From: Bacillota bacterium
Lineage (GTDB): Bacteria > Bacillota > Clostridia > Christensenellales > UMGS416
Reading direction: 5' to 3'
DNA length: 29,607 bases
Assembly: GCA_023428265.1 (NCBI GenBank)
Contig: JAEYYW010000137.1
Coordinates: forward strand, 1-29,607
A program made the translations under genes and the position numbers. Position 1 is the stretch's first letter. Each line of letters opens with the position of its first letter. The notes below the pieces were generated by a model, which was not told the DNA's origin, searched no databases, and saw only the letters and a program-made list of their open reading frames with translations. This document shows, piece after piece, positions 1-6,946 of the stretch.

Positions 1-1719
1 GTAATACACACCTTCTTTTTGCAACAGGTCATGGTGCTTTCCCCGTTCGACCACAGCGCCGTCCTGCAATACCAGAATCTCATCGGCGCCCATGATGGTT
101 GATAGCTTATGAGCCACCACGATCACAGTCCTGTTCTTCATCAGTGTTGTCAGCGCGTTTTGGATCTCCCGCTCCGACTCAGCGTCCAGGGCGGAGGTAG
201 GTTCATCCAGCAAGAGAACAGGCGCATTCTTCAGCATGGCTCTGGCGATGGAGATTCTTTGCCGCTGCCCGCCGGAGAGAAGCGCACCTCGTTCTCCCAC
301 CTTCGTGTCATACCCCTCTTCCAAGTCGAGGATGAACATATGTGCGTTTGCCGCCTTTGCAGCTGCGACAATCTCCTCCTCTGAAGCATCTTCGTTGCCG
401 TAAGCGATATTCTCGCGAACCGTGCCTGGGAATAGGTAGACACTCTGGGAAACGAGCGCGATGTGTTTCCGCAGGCTCTCCAAGCTCCAATCCATGTAGC
501 TCTTCCCAAACAGCTTGATTTCCCCATGGTGCGTCTCATAAAATCCGCAGATTATGTTAAGAAGAGTGCTCTTGCCTGAGCCGCTCGCACCAACAAATGC
601 GACTGTTTGACCTTTCTTCACCTGGAATCCAATCTCATTGAGGATCCTGTTCCCTTCGGTATAGGCAAAGGAAAGATTGCTAACCTCAAGAACCGGCCCG
701 GCACTCGTCGCAGAGAAGCCCTCGCCCCCTGTGCGCTCGGTTTCCATATTTTTGATTTCTATCATCCTGTCGATCGAGCCTCTCGCAATCGCTGCAGCAA
801 ACAGCACTTCTGATATACTGGCGGCCGGCTCGATCACGTATGCAATCAGTTGTATGAATCCAAAAAAGGCACCCAGAGCCAAATGCCCGGTCAATGCCAT
901 ATAGCCGCCCAGCAGCATACAGACTGCCATGGGCACTTGAAACATAATTTCAGATAATGCGTTGACAACCAACCATAAGCGATCTTCCTTGATTCCGTTG
1001 ACCAGCGCCTTTTCCAGAAAGCCCCGATACTTGCCAAGCGTTCTCCGCTGTATATTGAACGCTTTCACGATGCCGATGCCTCCAATGATATCTTGCGCGA
1101 TGCTATTGGATTTGCCAAAAAGGTCGTTCCAGTTCTTTGCATAGACGCCTGTTTTATCTTTAAAGACTTTCATGATGATGATCGATACAGGCAATATTGC
1201 GAAACAAGCAAGATAAAGCTGCCAGTTAATAGTTATCAAATATACAGACACAGAGATCCCTAATACTGGATAGTACCAGAGGTAAGGCAGCCAGTTGATG
1301 ATAAATTCGCGAATTCTTCCCGTATCATTATTGATGCGGGAGACCAAATCACCTGAATGACTTTTGTCCAGTTCTCCGATGGTCATGTCTCGAATATGCT
1401 TCGTCATATCATTTTTCATATCACGGATTGCGTATTCTCCGAAGCGCCCATTAGCCAGAACCGATATGTAGTTGACCGCTACTCCGAGCAGTATGACGGC
1501 TGCAACCCAAAAAACATCTGTCAGAATGGATGCGATGCTTTCCTTATCGATGACAGACTGAACAATATTCTGGACGAAATATGCCGTGGCAATCGTAATG
1601 CCCACTCGCAGCACAAGACATATGATGTTCACATAAAACCAGAACCGGTAAGGCTTTACATAGGCATACATCCAGGAGACCGTTTGGCGAAACGTGCTGC
1701 TCATCTTTGAGTTTTCCAT
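1..1719 (-). CDS. ABC exporter, fused permease/ATPase (3' end outside window)
   Basis: This is a type I ABC exporter half-transporter with a six-helix membrane domain followed by a nucleotide-binding domain; such proteins export lipids, drugs or peptides as dimers in the cytoplasmic membrane. The frame is open for 573 codons from the window edge to an ATG at 1719, preceded by GGAGG. The membrane domain covers about residues 20-310. Walker A (GASGSGKS) is near 377-384, the signature LSGGQ near 481-485, Walker B (LLLDEP) near 502-507, and a switch His in VVAHKLST. The last visible residues match the usual C-terminal end, so only a few residues should be missing. It is transcribed away from the katA group from its own promoter. 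The substrate cannot be told from sequence, and a partner half-transporter could lie just outside the window. Confidence 0.93.
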   Translation of the reverse strand, partial: MENSKMSSTFRQTVSWMYAYVKPYRFWFYVNIICLVLRVGITIATAYFVQNIVQSVIDKESIASILTDVFWVAAVILLGVAVNYISVLANGRFGEYAIRDMKNDMTKHIRDMTIGELDKSHSGDLVSRINNDTGRIREFIINWLPYLWYYPVLGISVSVYLITINWQLYLACFAILPVSIIIMKVFKDKTGVYAKNWNDLFGKSNSIAQDIIGGIGIVKAFNIQRRTLGKYRGFLEKALVNGIKEDRLWLVVNALSEIMFQVPMAVCMLLGGYMALTGHLALGAFFGFIQLIAYVIEPAASISEVLFAAAIARGSIDRMIEIKNMETERTGGEGFSATSAGPVLEVSNLSFAYTEGNRILNEIGFQVKKGQTVAFVGASGSGKSTLLNIICGFYETHHGEIKLFGKSYMDWSLESLRKHIALVSQSVYLFPGTVRENIAYGNEDASEEEIVAAAKAANAHMFILDLEEGYDTKVGERGALLSGGQRQRISIARAMLKNAPVLLLDEPTSALDAESEREIQNALTTLMKNRTVIVVAHKLSTIMGADEILVLQDGAVVERGKHHDLLQKEGVYY

Positions 1720-1770
1720 GTTGCCTCCGTGTCCAGCCCACAGATTAGAAATATAATTAGTAATATGGAA

Positions 1771-1799
1771 ATTATAACCAATCACTGAAAGCAAAGCAA
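1771..1799 (-). promoter_or_regulatory. sigma-A-type promoter of the ABC exporter gene
   Basis: On the minus strand TTGCTT (1799-1794) and TATAAT (1776-1771) are separated by 17 bp. This lies about 50 bp upstream of the ABC start codon. It is read from sequence only. Confidence 0.6.
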
Positions 1800-1859
1800 T
1801 CAAATGTTTACATATTTAAGTATCTAGTTATATAGCTTTCGCTAACCATGAATCAACTG

Positions 1860-1887
1860 TTGCGCATATATCTTTCTATGATATAAT
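1860..1887 (+). promoter_or_regulatory. sigma-A-type promoter of the ybaN-katA group
   Basis: TTGCGC (1860-1865) and TATAAT (1882-1887) are separated by 16 bp, about 43 bp before the first gene of the rightward group. With the exporter promoter it forms a divergent control region of about 210 bp. Confidence 0.6.
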
Positions 1888-1930
1888 AGTAATGAGTCCT
1901 AATAACATTAACTAAAAACGTGGTGATGAG

Positions 1931-2317
1931 GTGCAACTGAAAACCATTCTGCTCACGGGGCTCGGCTCTATATGTCTTGGGTTGGGAGCTATTGGCTTGT
2001 TGTTGCCTGTGTGGCCGACAACTCCATTTATTCTGATTTCCGTTGCATGCTTTTCATCGGCGCCCCGCATGAAAGCCTGGATTGTAAAAATTCCCTTTTT
2101 CAAAGAGCATATCGAAAACTATGAGCGAAGAACCGGTCTTTCGCGGAAAACGGTTTGGATCAGTATGATCTGGTTATGGGCAATGCTTGTATTTTCAATG
2201 GCTTCGATCCAAAACTTCTGGGTTTCATTGTTGCTTTTCCTTACAGGTGCCGCTGTGTCGAGCCATATTCTATGGATGGCCAGAGCCAAAAACAGAAAGA
2301 AGGGCAAGACTGCATGA
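1931..2317 (+). CDS. YbaN/DUF454 family inner-membrane protein
   Basis: A 128-residue membrane protein of the YbaN (DUF454) family, whose biochemical role is not established. The family hallmark is visible near the N-terminus: a hydrophobic segment, a Gly/Leu-rich stretch and a PTTPF motif (about residues 33-37), then SAPRMKAW. Two further hydrophobic segments lie near 75-110, and the C-terminus is basic. The start is a GTG at 1931 following a GATGAG-type ribosome-binding site; no better ATG exists upstream. Its stop overlaps the next start codon (ATGA), so the two genes are translationally coupled. Its place as first gene in a group with catalase and a peroxide/iron-type regulator suggests oxidative stress or metal homeostasis, which is an inference from context. 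Confidence 0.82.
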   Translation: MQLKTILLTGLGSICLGLGAIGLLLPVWPTTPFILISVACFSSAPRMKAWIVKIPFFKEHIENYERRTGLSRKTVWISMIWLWAMLVFSMASIQNFWVSLLLFLTGAAVSSHILWMARAKNRKKGKTA

Positions 2318-2964
2318 AACGTGTATTTGGAACCGTTGAAGCCATATTTGACATATTTTATCTTGCTGCGGCTTCAGTTCTTGGTCTCATGCTTCTTATC
2401 AGTGCATCGGGCAACTCTGCACGTGTGCTGGCAGGCGTCATGGCTTTGATCTTGGTCGGGGGTGATGCGTTTCATCTGGTGCCGCGTATCATCGTTATCA
2501 GGACAGGCAGAGAGGAACAGCTGCGACAGAGGCTTGGGCGCGGCAAGCAGATCACTTCGATCACAATGACTTTGTTTTATTTACTCCTCTGGCAAATCGG
2601 GATGCTCGTTTTCTCCCCGAAAGAAACAGGCGTATGGGCTTGTGTGGTGTATATCCTTGCAGCGGTGCGCGTTTTGTTGTGCCTGCTGCCCCAAAACAAA
2701 TGGACTGAGCGGTATCCTCCCGTAAGTTGGGGTCTTGTGCGCAATGTTCCGTTTTTTCTCCAGGGCGCAGTGGTCGCGGGGTTGTTCTTTCTGCAAAGAA
2801 GCATCGTGCCCGGACTTGGTTCGATGTGGCTTGCCATTGCCCTCAGTTTTGCGTTTTATTTACCGGTGGTTCTATGGGCGAACAAAACACCCAAAATCGG
2901 CATGCTCATGCTGCCGAAGACCTGTTCTTATGTGTGGATGTTGGCTTTGTGCCTGTCACTCTAG
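2314..2964 (+). CDS. Unknown polytopic membrane protein
   Basis: A 216-residue, strongly hydrophobic protein with about seven predicted membrane segments (roughly residues 10-30, 36-57, 78-97, 104-122, 139-158, 165-185 and 195-214). A polar loop near 58-77 carries RTGREEQLRQRLGRGKQ. A GGDAFHLVPR motif sits at the end of helix 2; its His and Asp could be functional, but I cannot assign a family. The start at 2314 is chosen because it forms an ATGA overlap with the YbaN stop; a longer in-frame start at 2155 would run deep through YbaN. Its stop lies 4 bp before the palindrome ahead of katA. Confidence 0.72.
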   Translation: MKRVFGTVEAIFDIFYLAAASVLGLMLLISASGNSARVLAGVMALILVGGDAFHLVPRIIVIRTGREEQLRQRLGRGKQITSITMTLFYLLLWQIGMLVFSPKETGVWACVVYILAAVRVLLCLLPQNKWTERYPPVSWGLVRNVPFFLQGAVVAGLFFLQRSIVPGLGSMWLAIALSFAFYLPVVLWANKTPKIGMLMLPKTCSYVWMLALCLSL

Positions 2965-2968
2965 ATGC

Positions 2969-2989
2969 AAATATCTCTGAGAGATATTT
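2969..2989. promoter_or_regulatory. Perfect 21-bp palindrome before katA, candidate PerR/Fur-type operator
   Basis: The 21 bp form a perfect dyad with 10-bp arms around a single central G. The inner 15 bp are TATCTCTGAGAGATA, a 7-1-7 layout like that of PerR and Fur boxes, although the bases differ from the B. subtilis PerR consensus. It begins 4 bp after the previous stop codon and ends about 30 bp before the katA start, and a Fur/PerR-type gene lies directly downstream of katA. An RNA hairpin role is also possible. Confidence 0.5.
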
Positions 2990-3018
2990 ACATATACGAA
3001 GACGAAAGGAGCATGATC

Positions 3019-4533
3019 ATGAACGACTACAAAAAACTCACGAACGAGGTCGGTGCCCCGGTAGCCGACAATGAAAATGCTATTACCGTCGGCCCAAGAG
3101 GTCCTGTTGTCATGCAGGATGTATGGCTGATGGAAAAAATGGCGCACTTCAACCGCGAGGTTATACCTGAACGCCGCATGCACGCCAAGGGTTGGGGCGC
3201 TTACGGCAAACTGACAGTGACCCATGATATCTCGCAGTATACCAAGGCAAAAGTTCTTCAGCCCGGTGCAGAGACGGAGCTGTTTATCAGGTTCTCAACC
3301 GTAGCAGGTGAGCGTGGGGCAGCCGACTGTGAGCGCGACATCCGCGGTGTTGCCGTAAAGTTTTACACCGAGGAAGGCAACTGGGATCTGGTCGGAAACA
3401 ACACGCCTACTTTCTTCATTCGTGACGTGCATAACTTTTCCGACTTGAACCGCGCCGTCAAACGCGACCCCCGTACCGGTCGCCGCTCCGCTCAGAACAA
3501 CTGGGATTTCTGGACACTGCTGCCTGAGTGCTTCCACCAAATCACTGTCGTCATGAGTGATCGCGGTATCCCTGCCTCCTTCCGGAATATGCACTTCTTT
3601 GGCGAGCACACCTTCTCCTTCTATAACAAGAAGAACGAGCGTGTCTGGTGCAAGTTCCACTTCAAAACCCAACAGGGCATTAAGAATCTCTCCAACGAGG
3701 AAGCCGCGAAAATCAACGGGATGGACCGTGAGTACCACGGCAAGGATCTCTATGAGGCGATTGAGCGCGGTGACTTCCCCAAGTGGACGATGTATGTGCA
3801 GATCATGACCGAGGAGCAGGCGAAAAATCACTACGAAAATCCATTCGACATCACCAAGATCTGGCGTCACGCGGAGTATCCTCTGATTGAGGTGGGCGTT
3901 CTGGAGCTGAACCGCAATCCCGAGAACTATTTTGCTGAAGTAGAGCAGGCTGCCTTTACACCGGCGCATGTTGTTCCCGGCATCGGGTTTAGTCCCGATC
4001 GTTTCCTGCAGGGCAGGCTGTTTGCTTACGGTGATGCACAGCGATATCGCCTGGGTGTCAACCACAACCTCATCCCGGTGAACCGTGCAAAAGTCGAGGT
4101 CAATGCATACCATCGTGATGGTGCAATGCGAGTGGACGGCAACTACGGCGGTGCGCCGGCCTATACCCCGAACAGCTACGGTGTTTGGACTGCACAGCCC
4201 GAGGTCATGGAGCCGCCGCTGGATTTAGAGGGCGCAATGTATCGCTACGACCCCAAGGATGACCCAACGGATGACTGTTTCCGTGCCGGCGGTAATCTGT
4301 GGCGTGTGCTGACTGAAGACAAGAAGCAGATCCTGATCCAAAATACTGCCGAAGACATGGCTTCCGTTACTGAGAATATCAAGTATCGCCATGCTGCCCA
4401 CTGCTATCTGGCCGATCCTGAATATGGTGAACGCTTTGCAAAAGCTGCCGGACTTTCTTTGGATAAGGTTAAGGAGCTTTCCAAGCTGGATCATAACGGC
4501 TTGGTTCAGGCGACTCTTTCGAGTACAATGTAG
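3019..4533 (+). CDS. katA: Monofunctional haem catalase
   Basis: Catalase degrades hydrogen peroxide to water and oxygen in the cytoplasm. At 504 residues it belongs to the small-subunit class. The active-site signature FNREVIPERRMHAKG is visible with the catalytic His at residue 55, the distal Asn lies in the NNTPTFFIRD segment, and the haem-ligand Tyr is in RLFAYGDAQRYRLG. The ATG at 3019 is chosen because AGGAG at 3007-3011 lies 7 bases upstream; the ATG at 3013 is too close to that site, and an in-frame ATG at 2965 lies before the palindrome. The gene follows two membrane-protein genes and precedes a PerR/Fur-type gene by 29 bp, a common regulator-target pairing. It may be read from the 1860 promoter, from its own, or both. 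Confidence 0.97.
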   Translation: MNDYKKLTNEVGAPVADNENAITVGPRGPVVMQDVWLMEKMAHFNREVIPERRMHAKGWGAYGKLTVTHDISQYTKAKVLQPGAETELFIRFSTVAGERGAADCERDIRGVAVKFYTEEGNWDLVGNNTPTFFIRDVHNFSDLNRAVKRDPRTGRRSAQNNWDFWTLLPECFHQITVVMSDRGIPASFRNMHFFGEHTFSFYNKKNERVWCKFHFKTQQGIKNLSNEEAAKINGMDREYHGKDLYEAIERGDFPKWTMYVQIMTEEQAKNHYENPFDITKIWRHAEYPLIEVGVLELNRNPENYFAEVEQAAFTPAHVVPGIGFSPDRFLQGRLFAYGDAQRYRLGVNHNLIPVNRAKVEVNAYHRDGAMRVDGNYGGAPAYTPNSYGVWTAQPEVMEPPLDLEGAMYRYDPKDDPTDDCFRAGGNLWRVLTEDKKQILIQNTAEDMASVTENIKYRHAAHCYLADPEYGERFAKAAGLSLDKVKELSKLDHNGLVQATLSSTM

Positions 4534-4562
4534 TCATTAAAGCCTGAAGGAAGTGTTCGCTC

Positions 4563-4961
4563 ATGAAGCAGCAGCGAAACACAAAACAGCGCCAGATGGT
4601 TTTGGATGCGGTTCGGGAGCGCTGTGACCACCCCAGTGCGGATCAGATCTATCTTGCTGTTCGAGCGATCGACAGCAGGATCAGTCGTGGCACTGTATAC
4701 CGCAATCTCAATGTTTTGGTTCGGCAGGGGCAAGTGCGCCAGGTTAAACTGCCAAATACGGATCGGTTTGAAGGCCAGCAGGATATGCATTATCACCTGA
4801 TATGCACAGGATGCGGTGTCGTGTGTGATGTGCCATTGCCGTACCATCGGTGTCTGGATGAACAGACCGCTGAAAAAACGGGGTATGTTGTCGAAGGGCA
4901 CTGCGCAGTATTCGAAGGAGTATGCCCGGATTGCCAACAGAAGAAGAGTAGACCAAGCTAA
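4563..4961 (+). CDS. Fur/PerR-family metalloregulator
   Basis: A 132-residue DNA-binding repressor of the Fur family; its position after katA points to peroxide sensing. The winged helix lies near residues 1-65 with recognition segment SRGTVYRNLNVL. Two CxxC pairs (C81/C84 and C121/C124) match the structural zinc site of PerR. By alignment from memory to B. subtilis PerR, the regulatory metal site would be H23, E70, H76, H78 and D89. The position of PerR D104 keeps Asp, while that of D85 is Glu, as in Fur, so the site is mixed and the name PerR is not certain. GAAGGAAG lies 8 bases before the start. A terminator follows the gene. Confidence 0.9.
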   Translation: MKQQRNTKQRQMVLDAVRERCDHPSADQIYLAVRAIDSRISRGTVYRNLNVLVRQGQVRQVKLPNTDRFEGQQDMHYHLICTGCGVVCDVPLPYHRCLDEQTAEKTGYVVEGHCAVFEGVCPDCQQKKSRPS

Positions 4962-4975
4962 CAGCCAAACACAAG

Positions 4976-5013
4976 TAAAGCGGCTCGCCCGGATTGGGCG
5001 GGCCGCTTTTCTA
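4976..5013 (+). terminator. Rho-independent terminator after the perR-like gene
   Basis: A GC-rich hairpin (AAAGCGGC ... GCCGCTTTT with an inner CGCCC/GGGCG stem and a short loop) ends in TTTTCTAT. It closes the rightward katA group. Confidence 0.85.
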
Positions 5014-5142
5014 TCACGACAAAAGTTAAGGTTGGAAAAGGATTTCTTCTGTAAGGCTTTAGGTTCTCGCTATGAATGGTTTTCAAGCTGCTTCTTCAAG
5101 AGGTTTTTATTTGTTCTTTTTGCTGCTTAACAAACATCAGAG

Positions 5143-6294
5143 TCAATGAATGGCCATTCTCGCATCCAGTACTATGGGCAGGATGGATGCTTTGGTCTTT
5201 GTCATAATTCCCTGCAGCTTACCCCTCTCCTTTGGGTAGATAAAAGTATATGCAACACCACCATGGTTCGCTCGGCCGGTTCGCCCAATGCGGTGCACAT
5301 AGCTGTCTGCATCGCCTGGAATATCGTAATTCACAACCGCGTCAATTCCTCCTACATCAATACCTCGGGCGGCGACGTCGGTTGCCACCAGTATGTTTAC
5401 CTTGCCATCACGATACCGCTGCATCACCTTGTCTCGCTGATTTTGGTGCAAGTCGCCATGAATCGCCTCTGCCGGGTGCGCGGCTTCGGTCAGCTGATGA
5501 GCCAGGCTGTCAGCCATCGCTTTCGTTGCGACGAAAATCAAGGAAAGGTTGAACTGCTCTTTGCTCAGCAATTGCAAGAGCGTAGGGATTTTTGCGTTGC
5601 CGCGGATTTCGCAATAAAAATGTTCTACCTTCTCTATGTTAGAGGTTTCTTGCTGGATGCAAATATGTTGCGGTTCTCTCTGATACTGCGCCGCAATTCT
5701 TCTGATCTCGCTGGAAAGGGTCGCGGAAAACAGCACCGTTTGCCTTGTGGTAGGAGATGATTGCAGAATGGTATGGATATCTTCCCGAAACCCCATATCC
5801 AGCATCCGATCTGCCTCATCCAGCACGATGCATTCAACCTCGCTCAGTCGTGTGGTTCGCCGGCGGATATGATCCGTCATACGTCCGGGTGTAGCTACCA
5901 CAATTTGCGGGCAGCGTTTGAGTGCCATTATCTGGTTCTGAATCGGCTCCCCACCATACAGCGCAAGAATCCGGATTCCCTGCTTGTATGTAGCAAGCTG
6001 CTTCAAAACACCGGCCGTTTGTATTGCCAATTCACGCGTTGGACAGAGAATTACGGTTTGTATCTGACGATTGGCAGGATTCACATTTTCCAAGACTGGG
6101 AGCCCAAATGCCGCAGTTTTCCCTGTGCCAGTAGGCGCTTGCACCAATAGATCCCGCTTTTCAAGCAGGAGTCCCATGGCCGCATCCTGCACAGGTGAAG
6201 GATCGCGGAAACCCATTTTTGTGATTCCCTGCAGCAACTCGGGAGTAAAGCCAAATTTCTCAAAGTTTGTAATGTTTTTCAATCTCCACTTCAT
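5143..6294 (-). CDS. DEAD-box ATP-dependent RNA helicase
   Basis: An RNA helicase that unwinds structured RNA using ATP, in ribosome assembly or mRNA decay. All core motifs are visible: Q motif PSPVQ (Q36), motif I APTGTGKT (53-60), PTRELA, TPGR, DEAD, SAT, ATDVAARGID and HRIGRTGR. At 383 residues it is a bare core without a long basic tail. It follows a cold-shock gene, with a hairpin between them and only 24 bases from hairpin to start codon, so it probably depends on transcription entering from the cold-shock promoter. The ATG at 6294 has no Shine-Dalgarno sequence. A GTGGAG sits just inside the frame, so TTG (codon 5) or even ATT (codon 8) could be the true start; homologues often begin near that point. 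Confidence 0.94.
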   Translation of the reverse strand: MKWRLKNITNFEKFGFTPELLQGITKMGFRDPSPVQDAAMGLLLEKRDLLVQAPTGTGKTAAFGLPVLENVNPANRQIQTVILCPTRELAIQTAGVLKQLATYKQGIRILALYGGEPIQNQIMALKRCPQIVVATPGRMTDHIRRRTTRLSEVECIVLDEADRMLDMGFREDIHTILQSSPTTRQTVLFSATLSSEIRRIAAQYQREPQHICIQQETSNIEKVEHFYCEIRGNAKIPTLLQLLSKEQFNLSLIFVATKAMADSLAHQLTEAAHPAEAIHGDLHQNQRDKVMQRYRDGKVNILVATDVAARGIDVGGIDAVVNYDIPGDADSYVHRIGRTGRANHGGVAYTFIYPKERGKLQGIMTKTKASILPIVLDARMAIH

Positions 6295-6318
6295 TCAAAT
6301 AATTTGTTCTGGTCACAC

Positions 6319-6353
6319 AAAAGCCGCCAAATCTCATGGATTTGGTGGCTTTT
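6319..6353 (-). terminator. Terminator/attenuator hairpin between csp and the DEAD-box gene
   Basis: Arms of 15 bp (14 paired) flank a 5-base loop. On the minus strand the hairpin ends in TTTT, then GTGTG, an imperfect U-tract. It lies 13 bases after the cold-shock stop and 24 bases before the helicase start, leaving no room for a separate helicase promoter. Partial termination is therefore likely. Confidence 0.65.
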
Positions 6354-6366
6354 GGCAGCTGATTCT

Positions 6367-6582
6367 TTAGGCTACTTTGCTGACATTGACAGCGCGCAGC
6401 CTGCGGCTGTTCTTGGGGTCCTGTTCCTTGTCAAATGTGACTCTGTCGCCTTCGGTAAGACTCTTATAGCCGTCGGTCACAATTGAGGAGAAATGAACAA
6501 ACACGTCATCCGTGCCATCATCGTTGGAAATGAAGCCGAAACCCTTCTCCGAATTGAACCATTTTACTGTACCATTATTCAT
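6367..6582 (-). CDS. csp: Cold-shock domain protein (CspA family)
   Basis: A 71-residue single cold-shock domain protein that binds single-stranded RNA and DNA and melts mRNA structure. RNP1 (KGFGFI) and RNP2 (VFVHFS) are visible, and the start reads MNNGTVKWFNSEKGFGFI, the standard family beginning. GGAGGT at 6590-6595 fixes the ATG at 6582; longer in-frame starts lie inside the leader. The promoter lies about 130 bp upstream, giving a long 5' leader with a large inverted repeat, as is usual for cold-shock genes. A DEAD-box helicase follows on the same strand, a functionally coherent pair. Confidence 0.96.
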   Translation of the reverse strand: MNNGTVKWFNSEKGFGFISNDDGTDDVFVHFSSIVTDGYKSLTEGDRVTFDKEQDPKNSRRLRAVNVSKVA

Positions 6583-6630
6583 AAGTGGTACCTCCATATA
6601 TATATTTGCATCCACAATTGCACAAAAAAA

Positions 6631-6681
6631 CACATGCTTTTGTAATTCATCAAACGAATCAATGACTTACAAAAACATGTG
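6631..6681 (-). promoter_or_regulatory. Inverted repeat in the csp 5' leader
   Basis: CACATGCTTTTGTAA (6631-6645) and TTACAAAAACATGTG (6667-6681) pair at 14 of 15 positions around a 21-base spacer. The element lies inside the inferred csp leader, about 50 bases before the start codon. It may act as a temperature-dependent RNA structure, as known for cspA leaders, or as a protein-binding site. Confidence 0.55.
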
Positions 6682-6710
6682 AGGCAATGCACCATCTTGA
6701 ATACTGCCTT

Positions 6711-6739
6711 ATTGTCACACATAATCATCGAAAAGTCAA
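6711..6739 (-). promoter_or_regulatory. sigma-A-type promoter of csp
   Basis: On the minus strand TTGACT (6739-6734) and GACAAT (6716-6711) are separated by 17 bp. Transcription would start near 6704, giving a leader of about 120 bases. Confidence 0.65.
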
Positions 6740-6946
6740 CCCCTGAATCAAGTCTCGCCAGTGTGTGACAGCCTTTGTTAACTTATGTGGCCCTCCCGCC
6801 GTGGTCTCCACAGCTGCAATGGTTATGCTTCGCTCAAGTTGCCGGCACTCATGCCATGTATGCAATTCAGCACATTTCCTATTCTCATCTCCATCCGGGA
6901 TGATACAATAGCTCTGCTGAAAACTGATTCTGAAACTGCGCGGTGA
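6740..6946. other. Intergenic region between divergent csp and sensor kinase genes
   Basis: No gene is visible. With the csp leader and promoter it completes a gene-free stretch of about 360 bp (6583-6946). An extended -10 element for the kinase gene, TGATACAAT at 6901-6909, lies about 38 bp before the start; no convincing -35 accompanies it. Confidence 0.5.

Noticed and set aside
1741..1800. A+T-rich sequence between the divergent promoters resembling a PerR box
   Set aside because: No dyad close to the consensus is present; the matches are explained by the -10 element.
3295..4113. Long open frame of 272 codons opposite katA
   Set aside because: It is the mirror of a clear catalase gene with biased codons; it has no ribosome site and no family resemblance.
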